Origin: Aurifilum marmelostoma
Taxonomy: Eukaryota; Ascomycota; Sordariomycetes; Diaporthales; Cryphonectriaceae
Length of the DNA stretch: 64,000 nt
Reading direction: 5' to 3'
Assembly: GCA_027559495.1 (NCBI GenBank)
Contig: JAMXSV010000010.1
Span: 124,001-188,000, forward strand
Below, in pieces: positions 48,035-60,497 of the stretch. The notes under the pieces are model-generated. The model was given only the letters and a program-made list of their open reading frames with translations, was not told where the DNA came from and did no database searches. Position 1 is the first letter of the stretch; each line of letters opens with the position of its first letter. The position numbers and the translations under genes were made by a program.

Positions 48035-49688
48035 CTAGCGCAGCCTCAAGAGCGAGAGGAGCGGGGTTGCCACGTCACGATCGAGCGCGTCGCTGGGAGT
48101 AGCATAGAACGCGACGGCGATGATGACATAGAGGCCGAACAGCATTGCCCCCTCCAGGTAGTTCGACTTGCCGTCCTGCACCACGTACGTGACCACCAGT
48201 ACGGAGATGAAGAAGGCGACGGTCTCGAAGGTCTCGAACTGTAAGTCCATTTCTTTGCCCATCGCCCAGCCCAGAAGCACGAGGAAGGGTGTGACAAGTA
48301 GAGCGATCTGGATGCTGGATCCAACCGCGACTCCCATGGCCTATTGATGATTGAACATTAGTATGAGCCCTCGCGGGGGGACGCCGCCGAGAGAAGAAAA
48401 AACTTACAAGGTCCATCTTGTCCCTGATGGCGACGACACAGGCTGTGACGTGTTCCGCCGCGTTGCCCACGATTGGGATCAAGATCAAGCCGATGAAATT
48501 CTTGCTGATCTTCCCGGTAGCGACGATGTCATCAATGCTGTCGACAAGGTAATCCGCGCAAAACGAGATGACGACTGTCACGCCGATAAGGACGGCAGCG
48601 GCAGACCACGCGCTCATGGAGGCCTCCTCTGCGTCTTCCTCGTCTTCGTGTGCATCCGACGCCTCGGGCGCCTCAGGGTTGAACAGGTTCTTATGTGTCC
48701 GGAGCTGGAAGTAGAGATAGAGCACATAGAGGAGGAGCAAGATGATAGACGTCCCGCGGGAGAGGATGAGGACGCTCTCGGTGGCAGCCTCTGGGTTCTT
48801 TCCCCTCTCAATGACCATGGCGAGGGTGGCGGGGATGACCATGGATGCTGCCGACAGCGCCATCAAGGAGCAGGCGGTCTGCGCCGTGCCAGAGGCAAAC
48901 TGCTGTTCTGACCCAGAACCACTGCCATCTCTCATGTTGTTGAAGACACCGCCCAGGAAGAAGCACATGCCCATCACGAGAAGCAGGTTGGACAAGATCG
49001 AACCCAGCATAGATGACTTCACGACTTCGATCTGGTCGTTCTGCAGAGCAATGATGCTCACCTATAACAACATGTGTCAGCCCGTCACGCCACCGAGATA
49101 GCGGCCGGATGGCGCCACTTACTATGAGCTCAACGGCATTTCCAAAGGTGGCATTGAGCAGACCACCAAGCGTCTCACCAAGCCTGACTGAGATTTCCTC
49201 GGTAGCGAAGGAGAGAATGGAGGCGAGAGGGATGATGGCAAAGAAGTTGAGAGTAAACACAGCCGTGGAGCCCCATTCGAGAGCACCGGCGACAAGACCA
49301 AGCGGAACGAAGACGAGGAGGAAGTTCACATAATCTACTGAGTGATGAGCGCATGCAAGTGACACTTGAGGGGACCCCGGCTCATGCAGGCAAAGCCGCC
49401 TCACACAGGGCACCGAACACGGGACAACGTACTGCTGAGGAGAGTGACCTTGAAGACGTTGAAGCAGTGCACCGGCCATTTGACAAGGGGATTGGGATGG
49501 TCGAGTCCAGGGGTCTTCTTTGGGTCGAGGAAGACTTGCCGCCAGAAGTGCTTGCGGCTATGGTCGTTGGAGTCGGCGCCGGCGCCGTTGGCAAGGAGAG
49601 GTGTGCCCTCGTGGTCGATATGGGATGAGCCCTCGCCCGAGCTGGGGTTGCCGTTTGGCCTGAAGCCAGGTATAGAATTGGTACCCAT
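48035..49688 (-). CDS. Vacuolar Ca2+/H+ exchanger (CAX/Vcx1 family)
   Basis: Moves cytosolic Ca2+ into the vacuole using the proton gradient. Exons, read leftward: 49688-49433, 49337-49123, 49061-48408, 48340-48035; 476 residues. Eleven or so hydrophobic segments can be seen. The two alpha repeats that form the ion path are conserved: [15 protein letters not shown], split by an intron from [10 protein letters not shown], and [20 protein letters not shown], split by an intron from [14 protein letters not shown]. An acidic loop separates the halves ([16 protein letters not shown]), as usual for this family. The soluble N-terminal tail may be regulatory. ATG at 49688; upstream in-frame codons contain no ATG. 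Divergent from stn1 across 2.2 kb. Confidence 0.93.
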
Positions 49689-51863
49689 TTTCTTGATTGA
49701 TTGTTTGAAGGGGACGGTGACTGTGTTGCGACACGGCGCATGGCTATCGATTAGCGCTCCTGCTCTGGTATCAATCACCAAGCACCGAATAGCTCCGGAC
49801 GGAGCTGGCGGCGAGGCGTGGTCGAGGAGGGTCGAGCTGTGCTGAAGGCCGCAGATGGGGAGGACAGCGAGGCAGGAAGGTCGGGCATGGACACAGATAT
49901 GGCTGATAGGTGGTATGCAGGTGGTAGTGGTGAGATCGGCAAATGTAGAAGGGCGGAGAACGATGGAGCAATTAAGAGGAGACGAGGGTGATGAAAGAAT
50001 GTGCTTGGCTTTTCGAAACAGGCACGACGTGTACTATCTAGTGTAGTGGAGGAGGCTGTGCAGGTGAGGAAGGATGGTGGTGTGTGAGCGGTCTTGGTCT
50101 TGGTAGGCTACTCACTATAAACCATATTCACAGGCAGACAAGACTCTTTCTCTCGGGCTCGTTGCTGCTGCTGCAGTGGTGACGGGGCGGGGGCGTGGCT
50201 GGCTTGGGCCGACTGCTAGGTCCAGAAGGTAGGTTTGATGCCAAGGCTCTACGACGACTGGGCAGAGGCAGTACCAATTCTCGGCAGGCGATCCCAGGTC
50301 CGGCGTAGGAGATCTCGCAGGTGACCAGAATGCTATTGTAAAAAACTCACTCCGTGCAATAAACTGTCTCAAAAAGTGCTGATAATGTGCCGTGGGCGGA
50401 CTGAGTCGAGTTATGCCTAAAGCGTGGGATGCTAGCTTCTGCCGATTGTCCGTCACCCCTCTGTAGAGCGGATGGGTAAGCCGGTACAAGTGCTAGGTTG
50501 TCGATGACGGCTGGGTTTGAGCTTGGTCCCTTGGGACTGTGGCTGGAACCGAGCGGGTGGAACTGTGTGGTCGAGTTCGGAGATTTCTGGTGTTGCTCAA
50601 GGGTCCTAGATGATCTAGAGCAATGACGACAGGGCGGTTGTTAGAGCTGTGTTGCGTGTATCCGTAGACAGGGACGAGGATGATGGGAGGAGTGATGGAA
50701 TTGCGATGAGCCTTGCTGATGTGGGTTTGCCTGCTCGCGAGGCGCTTACAACAAGATTAACCGCCAACGTGGTTGAAAGGTGGTGCTGATTACTTGGAAG
50801 TGGAGAGTGTGGGTGGTAGTGTAAGATGAAGTCGCAGAAGGACAGAGCGAGGAGGGGTACAGAGAGCGAGAAGCAGGACCGAGCTCACCTTGAGGATATC
50901 AAGCGCAGACGAGCAACCCCTGTCCTGCAACGACAGCTCACCTACGTACCCGTTCTGTAGGACCAACACCGCAAGTTGAGAGCTTGACTGATGGGCGACT
51001 GACGAGCCCTTCCACGTCACCGTGCCTAGAGCTTAAAGCAGACACCAATGAGATGAAGAGGAGGCGCAGGAGGAGGAGCACGAGGGACAAGAAGAAGGAG
51101 AAAAAATGAGAGAGAGAGAAAAAAAAGGAGCTGCAGACGCTCAATGGAAATACGATCCTTTACTACATACGACAATGCGTGTTTTAACGACACCAAGAAG
51201 CACGCGTGGCTCGTCAAACGCTACGTCAGATTGGCCAATGGTTCGAATTAGGATAGCTGGCTCAGTGTCGATGAGACTGCAGCACGTAGGGCCCTGCTGG
51301 GGCCAAGGAGCTTGCCATGGATGCTCTACACAGTAGTACTGTGTGGTGTGTATGTCATTAAAGTTCGGTTGTCCCCACATTTCCCACCTGCAATTTTGAC
51401 CTTGGCAGCCATGGGCGGCCTCACCTACTCCAAAATAAGAAGTCGGTCCTGCCCTGTCAGCGGCTTATCGCACCTGAAGGGCTTATCGATAAAACAGCTC
51501 GCGTCACGTCAGACGAAGACATGAGACGTTGAACCCTGCGCCCTGCCGTCGGCGTCCCGAGACGGGGCTCTCGCCGTGCACTCTGACAACAACAACAACA
51601 TCACCGCCATGTAACTGACATGACCTCGTGCGGGAGGTCTGAGTTGAGCCGTCGCGACGTGCTGAAGCCACAGACTACGACAAAGCACGATCCACCAATG
51701 CCATGAGTTGGGCTGCGACGCCCACCACGCCGCACATGATAGTGGGGAAGCTTGCTAGCCCGGAGATCTCTTCGCCGGAGAACACGACGCGGTTTGTCGC
51801 CTGAAGACAGTATCATTCACACGTCCTTTGCCGCAACTTTGTTGAAACGCACAGTCCCGAGGG
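49689..51863. other. Intergenic between divergent genes
   Basis: 2.2 kb of promoters and leaders of the exchanger and stn1. Contains AG/CT-rich tracts (51060-51130). No gene seen. Confidence 0.6.
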
Positions 51864-52581
51864 ATGGCCGCAAGGACCGGCAGGAGGAAGCCGGCCGCGC
51901 GGCGCGAGGACGTCGAGCACAGGGACGGTCTCCCATTCTACCCCCAGTACTGTTTCAGGCTCTCTCCCACCATTAATACCTACTGCCACCTTCGAGCCCG
52001 CGACATCGACGCGCTCACGATACATTCAGGCTTCCAGGGTATGCATCATACACCTGCGCCTCTATCCAAGCGGCCAGCATGCTCACCTGTTTGCAGGGCA
52101 GAATGTCTTCTTCCATCTCAACCACCCAGTCCAATGGGTCCGCATAGCGGGCATCATTGTCGCCATCGATGAATACCTCGGACGCCGAATTTACACCGTC
52201 GATGATAGCAGTGGCGTGTGTATCGAGTGCACAGTCGACATGCCTAAACATGATGTTGTTGGCAAGCTTGATACGGAATCTGCCAAGTCCGAGCAATTGA
52301 AGCGCTCTACAACTACGACTGCGACCGGCACAGCGCTCAAGGCCACAGTCCAGACAGATCTTGACGTTGGTACAATTATCGACATCAAGGGTGGACTTGC
52401 ATTTTCCAGGGGCCACAAGCAGGTCAAGATGCTTAAGGTGGCCATTCTGCGGTCGACGGTGCAGGAAGTAGCTTTCTGGGAAAAGATCAAGCAGTTCAGG
52501 CAGGACGTACTAGAGACGCCGTGGAAGCTCACAGAAAAGGAGGTCAGAAGGTGCCGCAAGGACGAGGAGAGGCGGAGGTAG
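51864..52581 (+). CDS. stn1: CST-complex subunit Stn1 (OB-fold telomere capping protein)
   Basis: Single-strand telomere-binding subunit that limits end resection and recruits polymerase alpha, in the nucleus. Exons 51864-52038 and 52097-52581 give 219 residues. The OB-fold signature is clear: FYPQYCFRLSPTINTYCHLR, ending in the junction QNVFFHLNHPVQWVRIAG, then IVAIDEYLGRRIYTVDDSSG and VCIECTVDMP. After a variable loop comes IDIKGGLAFSRGHKQVKMLK and the C-terminal helix FWEKIKQFRQDVLETPW. It ends with a charged tail (EKEVRRCRKDEERRR). The C-terminal winged-helix half of longer Stn1 proteins is absent, as in many short ascomycete forms. The ATG at 51864 is the first in frame; the Arg-rich first 20 residues are unusual. 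Confidence 0.87.
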
Positions 52582-54092
52582 TAAGGCCGGTCGTCCACAG
52601 GCAACACTCAGAAGATTACCTTCCGGGGAACAGCGCCTTGTACGGCAACAAAGGTCTCAAGGTCCAATGCGCTACCAATGCTGAGAGGCGTGATGTCGAT
52701 GTCATTGGGACATCGAACAATGCAACGACCCAGGCCGGCTGAGCAACGCCACGAACGCCAAAAATGTGACCCGCGCCGACCAGCCGAGCATCTCATCTCG
52801 TCGTACAAGGGAGTCATCCCGTGCTGAGATTTGGTGTAGGTCTAGTCTGGTTCACGCACGAGGACTCGATGGCTCGCTCAGAGACTATCATGCTGGTAGT
52901 ACTTTGAGTGATCTCGGAACGCCAACCTCGTCTCTCCATAAAGGACACTATCAGCGTGAAAGCAGGCAGGCGTACGCACCTCTGATCAATGCGGCATGAA
53001 CAAAGGCGCCACCTCGGGTTCTGACCGCTTATCAGTGGGCGATCATCGCGCTCTGAACTACAACCCTTTGTCTGTGACCCTTTGATTCCGGTTCGGATCG
53101 AATCAGGGCCTGGCTGCATGTACTTGGGCCGAATCGCAACGGCTCATGGCGGCGGTCACATTGCTGGAGACGTGGTCTGCATGCTAAACACACCATACAC
53201 AGAAGTCTCATCATCGAGTGAAGGTAACTGGCAACTTCTGGTTCGGCGGAGTCCTGCTCACGTGGATAAGTCTGCGTGTCATGACTATGATAACACATCA
53301 GAGCGGCTGCACGTCTGAAGACGTTGGTCGAGAAGAAGGTGATCCGGGTCTTTTCGGAGACGCTAAAGCCCTCCCCTCCTTTTCCGGTCTGATTCAGGAA
53401 TCCATTCAGGGATATACAGCGCACTCTTGACAGAATGAAGGACGACCTTCCCGCTCGGGTGACCCGATGTCGTACATATAAATACACCTCCTCGTCACGC
53501 GAAGGATTGGGTAAGCAAATAGGGCGCCTCACATGTGTACCCACTGTCCACAACAACCCGGACGAACTCTGCGTACCGTGCAACGTTGGCGTGCACGATC
53601 TTTTCCTTTACTTTGCCGGGTTGGGTCGCTATCTGATCCTCTGTTGTTTGACGCGAAATCCTCCTTTCACAGGAAGCCGTACCTTGCATAAGGGAAAAAG
53701 CACATCTGAATTGTGGTACCATACGGGCCGTGAATAGAAACATCAGCAGTGGTTGGTCCAGTCGAGAGGGCGAAGGGGGCCGAAGAGAATAGCATCGGCT
53801 TGCTCGTCTCATCTGGCGCGATCGTGACATTCGGCTTCCCTGGAACGGGAGGGTTGCTGACTTGAATGATGTTGGTGTAGAAGAGTGAGTAAGCCTGTGA
53901 GAGGGAGAGAAAGCTAGCTCTCACTCATCACCAGCGGCTTGACTAGGGCAGCCCGCACTGCTGCATACCCGTCGACGGCCGCCGGGTTGCAGCATGATGA
54001 AATAGGGATGGCTCGCTGGAACTATATGCACGGAATGTTCCGTCCATGGAAATCCACCGCATGGCGGCGAGGACATGGAATTTATCAGTGAG

Positions 54093-54112
54093 GAGCGAGC
54101 GAGCGAGCGAGC
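54093..54112. repeat. (GAGC)5 microsatellite
   Basis: Five exact GAGC units. Confidence 0.9.
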
Positions 54113-54250
54113 ATGGGGTTTTTCCGTTTGGGCGCTGCGGATGAATGGGGGCTATTCCGGCAGGTCTCAGCCGGGGCCGGGACACCCAGCATCTCTCGAT
54201 CTGGGTTGCTGTGTTGAACTATACGACATAACCACGTGGAGTGTTCGTGT

Positions 54251-54267
54251 CCCCCCCCCCCCCCCCC
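54251..54267. repeat. C17 homopolymer
   Basis: Seventeen C followed by a long CT-rich tract; forms a polypurine-polypyrimidine mirror region. Confidence 0.95.
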
Positions 54268-55456
54268 CTCTTCTCCTTCCCTTCTCCTCTTCTCTTCTTG
54301 GTCATCATGTCGTGTCGCAATGGTGGGTTGGATATGCGCTGTGCTGCGGTACCCGGCACGGCACGGCAACTTATTATTGTTTGTACACTCAGGTAATTCA
54401 CCCACTGCGTATCTTCATCTCTTTTTGGCCTAGGTGGCTAAAAAGGCAAGTCCATCAATAGTATAACATGTGACCAGACTTGTTTATGGAGTTGACGGAT
54501 CTCAAACAGAGCGATACGAACAGCACGGACTGTCCCCGCTCATGTAAGATGGCAAATAGGTTAAGCGATGCGAGTGAGATGTGGACAATGTTGCAGGTGG
54601 CAATGGTGGGTGGCGGGCTAGAAGGCGTATAGACCTTCTAGAAAAGTGATATATCGGGTACCAGCTCCCCCCTCCCAGCCAGCAAATGCGGTGGGTTGAG
54701 TGCAGGGTCAAAGGTCAGCAACAACATGTAGCAGCATCCGAGTGTTTTTTGAGTTGGTACTTAGTCGGTGAATTATAATAATAACATGGATAATTCTGCC
54801 CTGTGCTATTCCTTCCCGTGTGACTTGTCTGAGAAGAGATGAGTGTAACTTGCAACATCAAGTGTTGGGCTGAAAAGGTGGCACGGCTGGAACATGAGCT
54901 GAGTGCTCCTTTGTCTGAGTCTGTGGTACGTACATAATTATGTCTAATTTGTTGACACCCGTGAGCAAGTGGGAAAGACTGAGAAAGAGAGTGGAATGGA
55001 TTACGGATGACGCTTTGACAACAGTACAGGGGAGAAAGTGAGGGGTGCTTGGGAGACACAAGGAACAAACAAAGACAGTGTTCGTGTCTGTGCCTTGGGT
55101 CCGTATACCCAATGCACTGGTCATACATAGTATGAACACAAGGCGTGGTGGGTTGGGATGCTACAGAGACACGTGTTGAGCAAATTAGGAAAGGCTGTGG
55201 TATGCGGCAAGCACTTACGATATGAACCTTAAAAAGGAACGAGCAACTCAAAGCACATGAAGAGACGAGACCAAATGAAGAAGAAAAGGAAAAGAGATGT
55301 GAGAAGAGGAGGAGCCAGGGTATTGAAGATGTGCCCAAAAAAAGAAAGAGACACGATCACGATAGTCACTTAATTTCATGAGGACCTGTGCATCCCTAAT
55401 GAGTACGGGGTATCGTCTTATGCTGTGACCCATTATCACAGGAAGACTGGACACCA

Positions 55457-55488
55457 GCACGCGCGCGCGCGCACACACACACACGTAC
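55457..55488. repeat. Alternating purine-pyrimidine (GC)n(AC)n tract
   Basis: 32 bases of strict purine-pyrimidine alternation, GC-rich then CA, a classic Z-DNA-prone sequence. Confidence 0.85.
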
Positions 55489-58238
55489 CTCTGAGGTGAG
55501 CTCCAACCGAGGCGGGCGAACGCCAAGGAGGTCAAAGTCTGAGAAGAGACAAGAGAGCAAGGTGAAAGGAGAGTTAGGGACAACACAGAAGAGAGTGTGA
55601 CGGGAAGGATTAGTCGAAGCTGGGATTTGCGCCCATGGACCTCCGCTGCAATCCACTGATTGACCCTGAGTGCCCTGCTAGTTCCGTACCTCCTCCTCCA
55701 CATCTGGGCACCCTCCGCTGCCCTGGTGACACCCCCCTTCCTGTCTGATCCATCCTGCCCTATCACCTCTCCGCCTTGACTCGTACCCCTCCAGGGCCTA
55801 TTCTGGTGGGCAGCACTGTAATCTGGGCTGGCACTGCTGGTTGATCCTTTCAACTGCACATGTACAGGTCCTATCTGGTCTTTATTGGATGGACTGGCAA
55901 GGGCTAAAGTGGGTTCAAGTGAGGCAGGGGGGAGAGACAGCGCAAGCAACAGAGGGCGAGGGGAGGGGGGGGGGGAAGAGGGGAGCATTTTCCGGTGATA
56001 ATGAAATGGTTATGACCCACCCCCCTCACACCTGCACCAAAAGCCAAGGAACATGTCAATTCAATAAAGCATTGATCAGCACAGTTGAATGCCCCTAGCC
56101 ATGCAGCCTTTGGGGGGTCTTACCTGGGGGGTTTCTGGGGGGGGGGGGGGGAGGAGAGGGGAAAGGGCAAGGAGGAGGGTGATGGGGGAGGGTTCGATAG
56201 ATTGCACAGGTGGTCCCTTCTCCCCCCATAAACCTTGTGTGGGCTCATGCTGTAGTGCTACCGTGCTGTTCTTTCAGTACTAGATAAACCGGTTGTCAGC
56301 AGGGTGGGGTGGCCAGCTAGCTTTAAACGGTGCTAAGCGATCTCGTTGCGGCTGCAACGCTATGGAGACCACCTGCATTCTGCACTGAGGGGGGCGCGCG
56401 ACAGGAGGATGTCTGCCCTGGAATATGCGAGGGAAGGTTGAGAACTTTCCATAGGGCAAATTACCCACCTAGACAGAAGAACGGACGGGAATTCCCACAC
56501 AGACATGTGCCCGCAGCGAAGGATGATGATGATGATTGCCGTACTTTTATCTCATGTAAGGGTTGGCCGAGGTAAAGGGGGGATTTGCTGACCTTAGCAC
56601 ACGGCAGCCCTGGGCCTGTTGCTGCTGCTGCATAGGAACCGAAACTCTGCTGGTCTGTGGATGTCACTGCCTGCATAGGAGCATCTCAAGATACCATGTG
56701 CACCGACGTACCTGAGTAGGGACGTGGTAATTAGTACCAGGACGAAGGCATAGGACAGTAATACGGTGTACATAATCCAGGTACACATGGTAAGCATCCC
56801 TGCCCTGGCTTCCCGTAACCAGCGCAGCAGGTCTCGTCCTCTTGTGTACCTCACACACTGCTGCTGGACATCTATGTAGTGAGCTCGGAGTCTTTGCTTC
56901 AGTCCAGAAGGAAAAGAATTAAAATTAAAAAAAAAAAAGTTAAACAACATTTATATATAGAGGAGTGAGAATAAGAAAGGCAAACGACAAAAAAAGAGAG
57001 GCAGACAAATAGGGGGGGTAGGGGGGTTGGTTCATAGCATGCATTACTCAAAAAGTTCAATGGAAGGAGGAGTGATCTGGCTTAGGATCTCTGCCGTTTG
57101 AACGCCTCTGCGTGGCAGGCCGGGCCCAGACCACTTCAGGCAAGGTGCTCCTCCCTGCGCATGCTCCATCCTTCCAGTGCCGCCATTCCCATCTGTATGT
57201 TACTTCGTAAGTCATGCCGTCTGCTTTGCGTTCTGCTTTGGCTTTCAGCCTTTCAATCCAATCTAAGCTGGCCCTCCATCCCCTTTTCTTCTTCTTTTGC
57301 CTTCTCCAATCCCCAAAATAATCCCATATCCAGGCCGATCCAGTCCACGCTCCACTCCAACTCCAGAGCAGATCAGCCTGCCGAGGGATGTGTGGCAGCT
57401 ATCCTGCCCCTCCTAACCTCCTGCTGCTCCTCGTCTCTCCACCCCAAACATCCATATCGATCGATGCCAACACCAACCCCTAAACTGTCAGCGCCCACCA
57501 CCAGAGACGAACCACATACACACACACATGAGGAGACGCACACGCTATCCCATCCCATCTCATTTCCACTGACGGCCCTGCAGCTTGTCATCTTTCCCTT
57601 GTGACTGGTTACCTGGACACCTTGACCTGGACCCAGGACTGGGCCCGCTGACTGTGGTTTCCTCACTAGCCTTGGGGCTTCTTCACCCTTGTACCCTTCC
57701 CTCCTATACTCCGTTACTTACTCTACCACACTTTCTGTCCCTCTGAGTACTCGCGTTTGCACCTTTGCTTGCGTTGCTGCACCGGTATCCCCGTTCCATA
57801 TCCTATCATAGGTACGCTCTCCATCCTCCCTGTTTCCCAAGCCTATTCTGCCTCTCTCGCTCTCGGTCTCTCTCTCTTTGTGATAATCTGTTTTTTCCTT
57901 TTATTTTTATTTTTTATTGTTTCCCTCCCCTGAATGGTCTTTTTGTCTGTCTTCTCTTTTTTGCCATCCCGCTTTGACCCAGTCTTTTGCATCTCCACCC
58001 TCAAATCTCCTTGTCCTGGCGCCGGCCCTTCATAGTCGCTCGGCAATCTTGCCTTTGTCCTTCACCAAACTCTAACCATCCGACAAAACAGACACGACAC
58101 CACCGTTCTATCGCTCCCCGCCCGACCTCCTCCTCCTGTCCCTCGATCCGTATTCGGGCTACCATCGATCCTGCTCAACCACAACTTCGAGTCCGAGTCG
58201 GATGTTCCCAGAGCTTGACAGCCGGGCAGGTCGCTCCA

Positions 58239-60497
58239 ATGGGTAACAGCCAGGGCAAACCCGTCGAGTTTGACGGCGAAGGTACCGATACCAACCCGCC
58301 TGGAGGCCACCCCTCCCCCCTTTCCGCTCCCCTCCAATGCCGTCCAGGCCGCCACTCCCCCTTCTCGATAGGCGCATGGCTGTGATGGACCACATTCTTG
58401 GGAAGTGGGCTGATAAGTTTTATCTGGAGCATAGTCAACCTCAATCACTTCCGGTTGCTGCGGGTCGTCGGCCGAGGTGCATTTGGCAAGGTCAGAATCG
58501 TCGAGCGAAAAGACACCGGTCTCTCCTTCGCCCTCAAATACATCCGCAAAGATGAAGGTGCGCAAGATCTAACCACCCTTTGCCGGTCCCCCCCCTTCCT
58601 GCGGCTACATGTTCTCTGTCTCAGTGTCGGTGTGACTGACGTCCTGCGATGCTCCACCACAGTCGTTCGATCCGAGAGCGTACGAAATATCATCCGGGAG
58701 CGCCGTATGCTCGAACATGTCAACCACCCCCTTCATCTGCAATCTGCGCTACAGCTTTCAGGATATAGAATACATGTATGCATTGTTTGGGTCCAAGAGA
58801 GCCCCCTCCCCGGGCTCAACAGTCCTGCGGTTCTGGGTTGTTGCTGATGCCGCGCTAGGTACCTCGTTGTCGACCTCATGAGCGGCGGCGATCTACGCTT
58901 TCACATCTCCAGAAAGACCTTTACAGAAGAGGCCGTCAGGTTTTGGATATCAGAGCTGGGCTGCGCCCTGAGATATATACACGGCCAAGGCATCATACAT
59001 CGTGATGTAAAGCCGGACAACGTCCTCCTGGATGCCGATGGGCACGTCCATCTGACGGACTTCGTACGCCTCCAGTCCCTCCCCCTCCCCTACGAATATG
59101 GCCCGTTGGACACCTTTCTCACCAGGCTGCGAACAAACAGAATGTGGCATCAGATATCATACCTGGCAAGGTTCTGACGAGCAAGTCCGGAACTCTGGCA
59201 TACCTCGCCCCGGAGGTCTACGCCGGCAAGGGCTACGACCGAAGAGCAGATTGGTGGTCACTCGGTGTCTTGTTTTACGAGTGTATCTATAACAAGGTTT
59301 GTATCAGTCTCCTCGTCACCTGTGTTGATACTTTTGGGGATGGGAGAAAGGCCAGAGCCGGCCGGCCAAACCACACTCCGGCGTGGGGTCAAAAGCTAAT
59401 GCGTTGCGCAGCGACCTTTTGAGGGCAACTCCGAAAACGCCCTGGGCACTGTTATACAAGCAGCCAATCCGAAGTACCCAATCACGCAGCCACCTGTCTC
59501 CCTACTATGCCTTTATGCGATCAAGGACGCACTGAGCGCAGACCCGAACAAGCGGCTCGGTCACACATGGGAAAGCTTCATCCACCACGAGTTCTTCAGG
59601 CCAATCAACTTTGACGCTCTAGAGAGGAAGGAGATCGAGCCAGTGTTTGTCCCGTCATCCGAAAAGACGAACTTCGACGCGACATACGACCTGGAGGAGT
59701 TATTACTGGAGGAGGCTCCACTCGAGGCCAGGGCCCGGCGGCAGAAGCCGCGCGAGAAGCTGAAGGACGATGCGACAGATAAGGAGATCAGGGAGGATGA
59801 GCTGTACCGGATGATCGAGAATGACTTCCGGCCCTTCGATTATACCGTGGCCGCTTACAAGAAGTGAGTTGCAATGGACATGCAGAATGGCTGTCGGCCA
59901 TGTGCTAACCACAATGACAGGATCACGGAAGCATGTGAAGACGAGGAGCCAGCCGCCGCACCGTCGAGACCGAATGGCGCGACGAACACGCAGCACGGAC
60001 AGGCATTCACCTCGGACGATGCTCGGCCCCTCTCCCAAGCGACGACAGCAACGAATGGCTATCAAGGACAACCAGGGCAGCCAGGACAGCAAGGGCCGCC
60101 GCTCACACCTCAAAGATCCACCGAGGCGGCCCCAGGGCATTCGAAGAACCACAGCAGGGGCAAAGGTCCACATCGACCAGCTCCGCTACCGCCGTACCCG
60201 AATTCGTATACAAGCCCGAAGCACAGCAAGGGCGGTCCAAAAGGCATCTTCGTGGAGAGCCCCACCGGAGGCGTGCAGGTGACACTCGACGGTGGCGGCA
60301 GCTGGTCGGATCTGGCCCGTCAAGATGCAACACTGCCGGCAGACGCAGCCGGTGCAGGTCAGGAAGGTGGCAAGGTCGAGGCTGGATCTGGCGGTGTGTT
60401 TGGGTTCCTGAACAGGAAGAAGGGCCGTGGCAACAGCCCTAAGCCGAAGGAGAGAGGTGTTCTTGGCAAGGAGGGCGCAAGAGTCGTAATTGGCTAG
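58239..60497 (+). CDS. AGC-type Ser/Thr kinase, YANK/STK32 family; one-base break in exon 3
   Basis: Exons 58239-58281, 58435-58557, 58663-58775 (one extra C at 58727-58731), 58859-59063, 59141-59296, 59412-59863 and 59921-60497; about 555 residues with the break bridged. MGNSQGKP at the start suggests lipid attachment, as in the animal members. Kinase parts: Gly loop GRGAFGKV, Lys49 in FALKYI, HRD in [17 protein letters not shown] instead of DFG (HLTDFN, completed across a splice), and [20 protein letters not shown], then [14 protein letters not shown] is normal for STK32 and marks the family. The tail after [10 protein letters not shown] is Pro/Gln/Gly-rich and disordered. Frame loss occurs inside the conserved [12 protein letters not shown] motif, so the gene as written cannot make a kinase. 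Substrates are unknown. Confidence 0.9.
58727..58731 (+). other. Frameshift site in C5 run within a conserved kinase motif
   Basis: As written the exon reads [11 protein letters not shown]. One C fewer restores the invariant family reading [17 protein letters not shown] and the correct splice phase to [12 protein letters not shown]. Confidence 0.92.

Larger units (their letters stand above)
52582..58238. other. Long non-coding stretch upstream of the YANK kinase
   Basis: 5.6 kb. No ATG-initiated frame with protein-like composition and no joinable exons on either strand. Low-complexity sequence is dense: C17 (54251-54267), (GAGC)5, an alternating purine-pyrimidine tract at 55457-55488, long G runs near 55965 and 56140, and a strongly pyrimidine-rich final kilobase (57200-58200) typical of a fungal 5' leader. 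A long transcript leader or non-coding RNA is possible. Confidence 0.55.

Noticed and set aside
51236..51260. tRNA B-box-like GGTTCGAATTAGG
   Set aside because: Does not match the GGTTCGANTCC consensus fully, and I could not form a cloverleaf around it.
53032..53924. Minus-strand open frames of 85-183 codons
   Set aside because: Start at non-ATG codons, many Cys/Arg/Ser, cannot be joined into one protein with sound splice sites.
54715..55988. Two minus-strand frames of 207 and 246 codons
   Set aside because: Ser/Leu/Cys-rich translation of CT/GA low-complexity DNA; no domain and no conserved motif.
57098..57604. 168-codon plus-strand frame before the kinase
   Set aside because: Ser/Pro/Leu-rich product of a pyrimidine-rich leader; more likely 5' untranslated.
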